A DNA stretch of 8,592 nt from Desulfobacterales bacterium (GTDB taxonomy: Bacteria; Desulfobacterota; Desulfobacteria; Desulfobacterales; UBA5852): the NCBI GenBank assembly GCA_016735415.1, contig JAERRP010000893.1, forward strand, positions 1 to 8,592, in the 5' to 3' direction. Within the stretch, counting starts at the first letter, position 1. The number at the start of each line of letters is the position of its first letter. The position numbers and the translations under genes are program-made. Shown here piece after piece: positions 1 through 6,474 of this stretch. Below the pieces are notes generated by a model, which was not told where the DNA came from, ran no database searches, and was given only the letters and a program-made list of their open reading frames with translations.

Positions 1-134
1 ATCCTGTAGCGATTCAGCCAGCGCAGTTTTTGCCGGAGTTCACTGTCAGCAAGGTGGGTAGATTGCAGCGTCATGGCGCGGCGGGTGGTATCCACATGTT
101 TGGCGGTCCCATCGGTAGAACATGAGCCCCGCAT
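1..134 (-). CDS. Partial N-terminus of a probable PilS-like sensor histidine kinase
   Basis: A minus-strand frame is open from an ATG at 134-132 to the left edge, giving 44 codons and no stop. An in-frame TGA lies eight codons upstream of this ATG, so the gene must begin near here. The visible end reads ADSELRQKLRWLNRYR. The LRWLxxxR pattern just before an expected first membrane helix is typical of PilS-type sensor kinases, which activate pilin transcription through PilR. The location, 143 bases downstream of pilC on the same strand, agrees with pil gene order in deltaproteobacteria. No kinase domain or membrane segment is inside the window, so the identity is inferred. The start is uncertain: GTG at 95 and ATG at 74 (MTLQSTHLADSE) are in frame, and none has a convincing Shine-Dalgarno. 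It could be another membrane sensor. Confidence 0.45.
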   Translation of the reverse strand, partial: MRGSCSTDGTAKHVDTTRRAMTLQSTHLADSELRQKLRWLNRYR

Positions 135-277
135 AACGATGGCGCTGCGGCCCTCTCAGACAGCAGCGCAACTGGCCGTATGCATCCCTGGCGGTGACAT
201 GCATGGCCCTCACGGGCTTTTCAGGGGCGCTGGTTTTTTTCGACGCTGGTCCTCAATCTCAGAAGAATCAACGGGAA

Positions 278-1486
278 TTACGAGATCGCTCCGGCCATTT
301 TAAAAATGGGCAGGTACATGGCCACCACAAGCCCGCCGATGGAAACCCCTAAAAAGACCAGCATAAAGGGTTCAATCAGGGCGGTCAGGTTCTCCACCGC
401 CTGATCGACCTCCTCATCGTAGAAATCGGCAATTTTGCCGAGCATGGCATCCAGGGCGCCGGTGGCTTCCCCGACGGAAATCATCTGGCAGACCATCGAT
501 GGGAAAACACCACTTTCGGTCAGCGGATCAGCCATCGTGCGGCCTTCGGAAATTCCGACGCGCACCTTGACAATCGCGTCTTCGATGGTTTTGTTCCCGG
601 CCGTCTTGCCCACAATGTCCAAGGCTTCCAGAATGGCCACCCCGCTTCCCAGCATGGTCCCCATGGTACGTGTGAATTTGGCAACGGCCACTTTGCGCAA
701 TAAATCGCCGAATACCGGCAGTTTCAGAACATATCGATCGATATGGGTCCGCCCTTTTTCCGTTTTGTACATCCGGCGAAAGGCGAAAACGAAAAGAACG
801 ATGGCCACGGCGATGTACCCACCCTTGGACTTGGCAAAATCGCTCATTACAATGACTATTTTAGTTGGTGTGGGCAGATCGGCACCGAAATCGGCAAACA
901 TGTCCTCAAAAACAGGGATCACGAAAATAAGAATGACGGCCAGGACACCAACGGCGATTACGATGGTGACAATCGGATAGGTCATGGCCCCTTTGACTTT
1001 GGATTTGAGCCGGGCGGCCTTTTCCATGTAGGTTGACAGGCGCCTCAAAATCGTATCGAGAATACCCCCGGTCTCCCCGGCATGAATCATGTTGACGAAA
1101 AGATCGTCGAACTGTTTGGGGTAGGCTTTGAGGGCTTCTGCCAGCGTGCTGCCGCTTTCGACGCTGTCCTTGATTTTTTTCAGCATTTTCTTAAAGGTCG
1201 CATTTTCCTGCTGACTGTGCAGAATATCAAGGCACTGGATAATTGGCAGACCGGCATCGATCATGGTGGAAAACTGCCGACAGAACAGAATCACATCTTT
1301 CTGTTTAACAACGGGCTGTAGAAAACTGACGTTTTCAAGCAAATCTTTCGGCTTCTTTTTAATGCGGGTCGGCGTAATTTTCAGCCGGGTCAGATGGCTG
1401 CGCACGGCATTTTCGCTGGCGGCGGCCATTTCCCCTTTTTGTACATCGCCCTTCCTGTTCTTTCCAACCCAAAGGTAAACAGGCAT
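278..1486 (-). CDS. pilC: Type IV pilus inner-membrane platform protein PilC (T2SS F family)
   Basis: This 402-residue protein has the usual PilC/GspF length and layout. It is the inner-membrane platform that couples the cytoplasmic assembly ATPases to pilin polymerisation. The N-terminal part (about 1-65) is cytoplasmic and basic. Two T2SSF repeats follow: FCRQFSTMIDAGLP at 68-81 with AGETGGILDTIL at 136-147, then FTRTMGTMLGSGVAILEAL at 271-289 with VGEATGALDAML at 338-349. Hydrophobic segments lie at about 169-192, 222-239 and 368-392, matching the three-helix family topology. The ATG at 1486-1484 is preceded by a strong GAGGAGGG six bases away, which fixes the start. A pilus rather than type II secretion role is favoured by the PilS-like frame downstream, though the fold alone does not separate PilC from GspF. 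It is transcribed away from the divergent gene at 1893. Confidence 0.93.
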   Translation of the reverse strand: MPVYLWVGKNRKGDVQKGEMAAASENAVRSHLTRLKITPTRIKKKPKDLLENVSFLQPVVKQKDVILFCRQFSTMIDAGLPIIQCLDILHSQQENATFKKMLKKIKDSVESGSTLAEALKAYPKQFDDLFVNMIHAGETGGILDTILRRLSTYMEKAARLKSKVKGAMTYPIVTIVIAVGVLAVILIFVIPVFEDMFADFGADLPTPTKIVIVMSDFAKSKGGYIAVAIVLFVFAFRRMYKTEKGRTHIDRYVLKLPVFGDLLRKVAVAKFTRTMGTMLGSGVAILEALDIVGKTAGNKTIEDAIVKVRVGISEGRTMADPLTESGVFPSMVCQMISVGEATGALDAMLGKIADFYDEEVDQAVENLTALIEPFMLVFLGVSIGGLVVAMYLPIFKMAGAIS

Positions 1487-1492
1487 ATTCCA

Positions 1493-1500
1493 CCCTCCTC
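1493..1500 (-). promoter_or_regulatory. Ribosome binding site of pilC
   Basis: The minus strand reads GAGGAGGG, six bases before the pilC ATG at 1486-1484. It is a near-ideal Shine-Dalgarno and much stronger than those of most other genes in the window. Confidence 0.8.
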
Positions 1501-1613
1501 ATTCCGGTTGAGAACCAACTGATACAAATCGGCGCTAAAAAAATGTGAGGTTCTTTTTTCGCGAGCCCTGAATATTGTACAGGGAGCATATGTGCTTATC
1601 GGCTTAAATCACT

Positions 1614-1643
1614 AAAATAATAAATTTTTATGGTAAATGTCAA
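1614..1643 (-). promoter_or_regulatory. Predicted sigma70-type promoter of pilC
   Basis: The minus strand has a perfect TTGACA (-35, plus positions 1643-1638), an 18-base spacer and TATTTT (-10, plus positions 1619-1614, four of six consensus bases) in a strongly AT-rich stretch. Transcription would begin near 1607, giving a leader of about 120 bases before pilC. That leader contains a CCCTG/CAGGG hairpin (1566-1584) and an AGAACC/GGTTCT inverted repeat. I saw no sigma54 (-24/-12) motif and no recognisable riboswitch. The assignment rests on consensus match only. Confidence 0.45.
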
Positions 1644-1803
1644 TTCAAACCGCTTATTTCTTTAACTTCTACCTCAGACAATTACCTTGACGATAGCCCT
1701 GACGTTGAAGCGTTCACCGCGGATAGCATCGATGATCAGGCCTTCGAATGACATCCTCTGCACCCAGCGCCCGTATTCAAGCCAAAGCCATCCATGTTGC
1801 GCT

Positions 1804-1828
1804 GATTTGATGCGCTTGATTCGATGCG
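1804..1828. repeat. Imperfect direct repeat upstream of the nucleotidyltransferase fusion
   Basis: GATTTGATGCG (1804-1814) and GATTCGATGCG (1818-1828) differ at one base and are offset by 14 bases. They sit 65-89 bases before the start codon at 1893, where an operator could lie. The spacing exceeds one helical turn and no regulator is known, so function is speculative. Confidence 0.4.
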
Positions 1829-1892
1829 ATTTCTATGCCACATTCACCCACAAACAGAAGACCATACCCCTGAACGAAGTCGGAATTAAATC

Positions 1893-4571
1893 ATGGACTC
1901 ATCTTTTCCCAAACCCCTGCCGGCCGGGCAGGCCGTCATCACCACCCATATAAACGCCGACTTCGATGCCATGGCCTCAATGCTGGCAGCCCAGAAACTC
2001 TATCCCCAAGCCGTCGTGGTTTTTCCGGGTTCGCAAGAACGAAATCTGCGTAATTTTTTTGTCAATTCAATGGTCTATCTCTTCAATATGACCGATTTAA
2101 AAGATCTTGATTTTGCCCGTGTCAAACAGCTCATCCTCGTGGACACCCGACAACCGGGGCGCATCGGAAAGATGGCCGATCTCCTGGACAACGAGGGCCT
2201 TGTGATTCACATCTATGATCACCACCCCGCTACCGACCATGATATCAAAGGACACTATGTCATCAACGAACTGACCGGCGCCAACACGACCATCCTGGTT
2301 GAACAAATTCGGCGCCAAAAAATAGCCGTCACCCCGGACGAGGCAACCATCATGTGCCTCGGTATCTACGAGGATACCGGCTCCTTTACCTTCCCGTCCA
2401 CCACCAGTCGCGATCTGGAAGTCGCGGCCTTTCTCGTTGCGCAGGGCGCCAACCTTAACGTGGTCGCCAGCCTCATCACCCGGGAAATCACACCGGATCA
2501 GGTCGGTCTTTTGAACGACATGCTTCAAGCCGCCATCCGCCACCATATTCACGGCGTCGAAGTCGTTGTCACCAGCGTGGCCAGCCATCGGTACATGCCG
2601 GATTTTGCCTTTCTGGTACACAAAATGGTCCGCATGGAAAATATCGATGCGATCTTCGCCATTGCGCGCATGGATAACAAAATTCACATTGTCGCACGCA
2701 GTCGGATCCCGGAGGTCAATGCCGGTCAAATAATGACGTCCTTTGGGGGCGGTGGCCATGACTATGCCGCCGCGGCATCCGTCAAGCACAAAACACTGGC
2801 GCAAACGGAGCACGAACTGGTCGATATCCTTTATGCCACGGTTCAGCCCCGTCGCCGGGCTGTTGATTTCATGTCCTCTCCCGCCATCAGCATCGATCGC
2901 GACCTTTCCTGCGGCCGCGCCAACGAAATGCTCAGCCGCTATAATGTCAACGCGCTGCTGATCATGATGCCGGATGAGGACGGCCAGCAACTGGCCGGCT
3001 ACATCACCCGTCAAGTCATCGAAAAAGCGCTGCATCACAAATTGGGGGCTCTGACGGTCAGCGAATTTATGACCACCGAGGTTGCCACCGTCGGCCCGGA
3101 TGCCGACCTCGAAGAGATCCAGGAAAAAATCATCGGTCATAAACAACGCATCCTGCCCGTCGTCGAAAACAAAGCTGTCCGCGGGGTAATCACGCGAACC
3201 GACCTGTTGAATCTACTGGTCAGGCGACACAACCGCACCGCCAAACGGGATGGCAACGGAAAGGCCCTGACGGCGCATGCGCGTACACGCGTGGTGTCTA
3301 AATTTATGCGCGAACGACTCTCCGAGCGCATTCTGCAAATGCTGCGCGACATCGGCGAAACGGCGGACGACCTCGGCTTGAACGCCTACGTCATCGGGGG
3401 CTTCGTCCGTGATTTGTTTCTGTATCGCACCAATGAGGATGTCGATGTGGTCATCGAGGGCGACGGGATTGCATTTGCCCGTCGATATGCCCGCCAGGCG
3501 GGCGCGCGCGTTCATGTGCATGAAAAATTCGGTACGGCCGTTGTCGTTTTCGAAGATGGCTTCAAAGTCGATGTGGCCTCGGCCCGGATGGAGTATTACA
3601 AGTTCCCGGCGGCATTGCCGACAATTGAGATGAGTTCGCTCAAACTCGATCTTTATCGACGCGACTTCAGCATAAACACGCTGTGCATCCATTTAAATCC
3701 CGCTAAATTCGGAACCCTGATTGATTTTTTCTCTGCCCGCAAGGACCTCAAAGAGAAAACGATTCGCGTTCTGCACAACCTCAGCTTCGTCGAGGATCCG
3801 ACACGCGCTTTCCGGGCCATCCGGTTCGAACAGCGCTTCGGTTTCACCATCGGCAAACTGACCGCTAATTTGATTCGCAATGCCGTTCGCATGGATTTTT
3901 TCAAGCGTTTGAGCGGCAAGCGTGTTTTTGCCGAGCTCAAGCAGATTCTGGCGGAAGAAAACCCGGGACCCGCCGTTGTGCGCTTGCGGGATTACGACTT
4001 GTTGAAAGTGATTCATCCCTCCATCGAATTGACGCCCGTCTTGATCAATCTTTTTGCCTCGATCAAAAAAGTCGTATCCTGGTATGATTTGCTATTTCTG
4101 GAAGAATCCTATATGAAGTGGGCCGTTTATTTTATGGGGATGATACGTTCCTGCGATCAGGAGACCACCTGGGACATCTGCCGCCGATTCGAGTTGCCCC
4201 CGCGCACGCAGACCCTTTTCGCCAGGGAGCGGTTTGCGGCTGAAAAATTCTTGAATGCGCTGGAAAGAAAACTCCCCTCGGAAAACAGCCACCTTTATCG
4301 GGGATTGGTCGAATTTCGCATCGAACTGATTCTCTATATGATGGCCGCCGCCAAACAGAAAGCCGTACGCAAAGCGATATCCCATTATTGTATGCATTTG
4401 CGTTTCATTCGCCCATTTCTGAAGGGACAGGACCTGAAAGAACTGGGCCTGCCCCCGGGGCCCCGCTATCGCACCATTCTGGATAAACTGTTAAACGCCC
4501 GATTAAACGGCCAGGTTGAATCCCGGGAGGATGAGCTGGCGCTCGCCCGACGGCTCATCGACGCCGCTTAA
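1893..4571 (+). CDS. DHH phosphoesterase-CBS-tRNA nucleotidyltransferase fusion (CCA- or A-adding type)
   Basis: The protein has 892 residues and three modules. (1) DHH phosphoesterase: THINADFDAMAS at 18-29, DTR at 84-86, DHHP at 109-112, EDTGSF at 160-165, then DHHA1 with GGGGH at 285-289. (2) Two CBS domains at about 325-385 and 390-445, which commonly bind adenine nucleotides. (3) A class II nucleotidyltransferase: GGFVRD at 502-507, NEDVDVVIEG at 514-523 with the two metal-binding aspartates, RRDFSINTL at 589-597 and EDPTRAFRAIRFEQRFGF at 634-651. Such enzymes add CCA, CC or only the terminal A to tRNA 3' ends; which applies here cannot be read from sequence. All visible catalytic motifs are intact, so both the phosphoesterase and transferase parts look active. 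The ATG at 1893 leads directly into the DHH domain. trpS follows after 24 bases, probably in one transcript. Confidence 0.92.
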   Translation: MDSSFPKPLPAGQAVITTHINADFDAMASMLAAQKLYPQAVVVFPGSQERNLRNFFVNSMVYLFNMTDLKDLDFARVKQLILVDTRQPGRIGKMADLLDNEGLVIHIYDHHPATDHDIKGHYVINELTGANTTILVEQIRRQKIAVTPDEATIMCLGIYEDTGSFTFPSTTSRDLEVAAFLVAQGANLNVVASLITREITPDQVGLLNDMLQAAIRHHIHGVEVVVTSVASHRYMPDFAFLVHKMVRMENIDAIFAIARMDNKIHIVARSRIPEVNAGQIMTSFGGGGHDYAAAASVKHKTLAQTEHELVDILYATVQPRRRAVDFMSSPAISIDRDLSCGRANEMLSRYNVNALLIMMPDEDGQQLAGYITRQVIEKALHHKLGALTVSEFMTTEVATVGPDADLEEIQEKIIGHKQRILPVVENKAVRGVITRTDLLNLLVRRHNRTAKRDGNGKALTAHARTRVVSKFMRERLSERILQMLRDIGETADDLGLNAYVIGGFVRDLFLYRTNEDVDVVIEGDGIAFARRYARQAGARVHVHEKFGTAVVVFEDGFKVDVASARMEYYKFPAALPTIEMSSLKLDLYRRDFSINTLCIHLNPAKFGTLIDFFSARKDLKEKTIRVLHNLSFVEDPTRAFRAIRFEQRFGFTIGKLTANLIRNAVRMDFFKRLSGKRVFAELKQILAEENPGPAVVRLRDYDLLKVIHPSIELTPVLINLFASIKKVVSWYDLLFLEESYMKWAVYFMGMIRSCDQETTWDICRRFELPPRTQTLFARERFAAEKFLNALERKLPSENSHLYRGLVEFRIELILYMMAAAKQKAVRKAISHYCMHLRFIRPFLKGQDLKELGLPPGPRYRTILDKLLNARLNGQVESREDELALARRLIDAA

Positions 4572-4579
4572 ATACTATT

Positions 4580-4586
4580 GGGGAGG
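4580..4586 (+). promoter_or_regulatory. Ribosome binding site that decides the trpS start (TTG 4596)
   Basis: GGGGAGG lies nine bases before TTG at 4596-4598. It is too close (one base) to the out-of-frame ATG at 4588, which opens only a three-codon frame ending in TGA at 4597-4599. It lies downstream of the alternative in-frame TTG at 4578. It therefore points to 4596 as the trpS start. Confidence 0.6.
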
Positions 4587-4595
4587 CATGACGCT

Positions 4596-5609
4596 TTGAC
4601 CGTAAGTGAAATCATTCTGACGGGTATCTCCACAACCGGCACGCCCCATATCGGTAATTACGTAGGTGCCATCCGACCGGCCATCGAAGCCAGCCGACAT
4701 GCCAGCGCCCGGTGTTTTTATTTCTTAGCGGACTATCACGCCCTGGTGAAATGCCACGATCCCGAGATTTTACGCCGGTCGACCCTGGAAGTGGCGGCCA
4801 CCTGGCTGGCCCTTGGCCTGGATACCAGCCGATCGATCTTTTACCGCCAAACCGATATTCCCGAAATCCCGGAATTGACCTGGATATTGACCTGCCTGAC
4901 GGCCAAGGGGCTGATGAACAGAGCCCATGCCTACAAAGCCGCTGTTCAGGAAAACGAGGCCCGTAAGGCCAAAGATCAGGACAAGGGCATTAATATGGGA
5001 CTGTTCTGCTACCCCGTGCTGATGGCGGCTGACATACTCATGTTCAAAGCCAGCAAAGTACCGGTTGGCAAAGATCAAACCCAGCATCTTGAAATGGCCA
5101 GAGATATCGCCTTGCGTTTCAACCATATGTACGGGGCGACCTTCGTCCCTCCCGAGGCGGTTACCAATGACAGCACGGCTGTGCTGCAGGGCCTTGACGG
5201 ACGCAAAATGAGTAAAAGCTATAACAACACCATTCCCTTGTTCGTCCCTGAAAAACGGTTGCGCAAGCTGATCATGAAAATCAAAACCAACTCCCAGGGG
5301 CCGGAAGAACCCAAAGATCCGACCATCTGCACCTTGTTCCAGATATACCAGGCCTTTGCCATGCCTGACGAAGTCGAGGCCATGCAAACCCGCTATGCTC
5401 AGGGAATCGCCTGGGGAGAAATGAAACAACTGTTGTTCGAATATCTCAACGATCTTCTGAAAGCCCCTCGCTCGCGTTACGAGGAGTTGATGCAGAATCC
5501 CGGGCACATCGAAAACATCTTAGCGGAGGGCGCTCAAAAGGCCCGTGAATACAGCCGACCCTTTCTGGCCCGGATTCGTCAGGCCATCGGTGTCCAGGCC
5601 GTGGGTTGA
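4596..5609 (+). CDS. trpS: Tryptophan--tRNA ligase
   Basis: TrpS charges tRNA-Trp with tryptophan in the cytoplasm. It is a class Ic aminoacyl-tRNA synthetase with a Rossmann fold. From TTG 4596 the protein has 337 residues, the usual length. It shows the HIGH-type motif as PHIGNYVGA (17-25), the PVGKDQTQHLEMARDIA segment (155-171) typical of TrpS, and KMSKS (204-208). The start MTVSEIILTGISTTG aligns with the short N-terminal strand expected in the family. An in-frame TTG at 4578 would add six residues (MGRHDA) but has no Shine-Dalgarno. The gene sits 24 bases after the nucleotidyltransferase fusion, so both are probably in one transcript of tRNA-related functions. A TrpRS identity is favoured over TyrRS by these motifs and by overall length. 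Confidence 0.95.
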   Translation: MTVSEIILTGISTTGTPHIGNYVGAIRPAIEASRHASARCFYFLADYHALVKCHDPEILRRSTLEVAATWLALGLDTSRSIFYRQTDIPEIPELTWILTCLTAKGLMNRAHAYKAAVQENEARKAKDQDKGINMGLFCYPVLMAADILMFKASKVPVGKDQTQHLEMARDIALRFNHMYGATFVPPEAVTNDSTAVLQGLDGRKMSKSYNNTIPLFVPEKRLRKLIMKIKTNSQGPEEPKDPTICTLFQIYQAFAMPDEVEAMQTRYAQGIAWGEMKQLLFEYLNDLLKAPRSRYEELMQNPGHIENILAEGAQKAREYSRPFLARIRQAIGVQAVG

Positions 5610-5683
5610 GGGCCGGGGCGATGCCACCCCGATTTCACCTTCGGCAGGCCATACCGTTCGCGAACCACCGCTGCCGCGATCGC

Positions 5684-5710
5684 TCTGACAATTTGATCAG
5701 ACAATTTTTT
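5684..5710 (+). terminator. Weak terminator-like hairpin after trpS
   Basis: TCTGA (5684-5688) and TCAGA (5697-5701) can form a five-base stem with an eight-base loop; TTTTTT follows three bases later (5705-5710). The stem is short and AT-rich, so termination would be inefficient. The same bases form a direct repeat (GACAATTT twice). A second short GC hairpin, CGGGG/CCCCG, lies at about 5614-5631 with no T run. Confidence 0.25.
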
Positions 5711-5751
5711 GACTGACACACAAACCGGCACTGCCAATTTAAGTCGTTCGA

Positions 5752-6474
5752 ATGGAAGCCATAAAAACCGATCGCTATAAAGTCCAGCTCGAAGATATAT
5801 TCGAAGGCCCCATGGACCTTCTAGTCCATCTGATCAAAAAGAATGAGATGGATATCTACGATATTTCCATTGCCCTCATCACCCGGCAGTACCTTGATTA
5901 TCTGGAATGGATGAAGGCCATGAATATCGAATATGCCGGCGAGTTTATCGTGATGGCGGCAACCCTGGCCCAGATCAAATCCCGAATGCTTCTCCCCGCC
6001 TATGAGGGGGAAGATGAAGAAGAAGATCCCCGTCACGAAATCACACGCCCCCTGATCGAATATCTGCAGATGAAATCGGCCGCTCAGAAACTTGCGGCCA
6101 GAGATCTGCTGGGGGATAAAACATTCATCCGCCCCGTGACGCCGGCCAAATCCGGCTACAGCGCGGAAGATCCCGAAATTCAAGTCGGACTTTTTGAGCT
6201 CATCGATGCATTTCGTCAGATACTGGACAATGTCACCGCTGAGCATCGTGTCGATCTGCAAACCGAAACCATATCCATGCAGGAGCGCATTAACCAGCTC
6301 GTGGATATCTTCGAACAAAAGCACTCGCTGACCTTCGAGGAGCTATTCCAAGGCCAGAAAACCAAAGGCGACATCATTGTTACTTTCCTGGCTGTTCTGG
6401 AGATGGTTAAAATCAACCTCCTGCGTGTCAGCCAACAAATTCAAACCAGTGTCATTCGACTGTTTTATCAGTGA
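5752..6474 (+). CDS. scpA: Segregation and condensation protein A
   Basis: ScpA is the kleisin subunit of the bacterial SMC-ScpAB condensin. It bridges the SMC heads and recruits a ScpB dimer to fold and segregate chromosomes. The 240-residue length is normal. The N-terminal SMC-binding part carries the family signature FEGPMDLLVHLIKKNEMDIYDI (18-39) and AATLAQIKSRMLLP (69-82). An acidic linker EGEDEEED (85-92) follows, and the C-terminal winged helix lies at about 200-240 (DIIVTFLAVLEMVKINLLRV). The ATG at 5752 has only a poor Shine-Dalgarno, but the sequence from residue 8 on (YKVQLEDIFEGP) is the conserved family start. Its TGA overlaps the scpB ATG by one base (TGATG), as expected for subunits made in balance. 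SMC itself is not in the window. A 142-base gap separates it from trpS, so a promoter of its own is possible but not evident. Confidence 0.95.
   Translation: MEAIKTDRYKVQLEDIFEGPMDLLVHLIKKNEMDIYDISIALITRQYLDYLEWMKAMNIEYAGEFIVMAATLAQIKSRMLLPAYEGEDEEEDPRHEITRPLIEYLQMKSAAQKLAARDLLGDKTFIRPVTPAKSGYSAEDPEIQVGLFELIDAFRQILDNVTAEHRVDLQTETISMQERINQLVDIFEQKHSLTFEELFQGQKTKGDIIVTFLAVLEMVKINLLRVSQQIQTSVIRLFYQ

Larger units (their letters stand above)
1487..1892. other. Divergent intergenic region between pilC and the nucleotidyltransferase fusion
   Basis: This 406-base stretch separates two divergently transcribed genes. The pilC half (1487-1660) is AT-rich and holds the predicted pilC promoter, leader and ribosome binding site. 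The other half (1670-1892) has more balanced base composition, a short minus-strand frame (1674-1832) and an imperfect 11-base direct repeat (1804-1828). I could not identify a convincing promoter for the rightward gene; its Shine-Dalgarno is also weak (CGGAA about ten bases before the ATG). No RNA gene was recognised. Confidence 0.6.

Noticed and set aside
52..204. 50-codon minus-strand frame from ATG at 204 between pilC and the pilS-like gene
   Set aside because: Its Cys/His/Arg/Tyr-rich translation looks non-coding and it overlaps the better-supported pilS-like frame.
73..303. 76-codon plus-strand open frame at the left edge
   Set aside because: It crosses the pilS-like start and the pilC stop region with no Shine-Dalgarno and no recognisable sequence.
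435..980. 181-codon plus-strand open frame
   Set aside because: Antisense to pilC; the composition is Thr/Ser/Met/Arg-rich as expected of an antisense frame.
1566..1584. CCTG-N9-CAGG as a LexA-type SOS box
   Set aside because: It does not match CTGT-N8-ACAG on either strand; better described as a short hairpin in the pilC leader.
1487..1700. Sigma54 (-24/-12) promoter or cyclic-di-GMP riboswitch before pilC
   Set aside because: No TGGCAC-N5-TTGC-like element and no GEMM-type conserved core could be found.
2097..3146. Long 349-codon open frame on the minus strand
   Set aside because: It lies wholly inside the nucleotidyltransferase fusion, whose DHH and CBS motifs are intact in the other strand's frame; the antisense translation shows no family motif and results from codon bias.
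3213..3692. 159-codon minus-strand open frame
   Set aside because: Shadow of the CBS/nucleotidyltransferase portion of the fusion gene; no start signal and no domain.
4770..5507. 245-codon minus-strand open frame
   Set aside because: It is antisense to trpS, whose HIGN and KMSKS motifs show the true frame; no recognisable protein features.
5821..6324. 167-codon minus-strand open frame
   Set aside because: Antisense shadow of scpA, which has clear family signatures.
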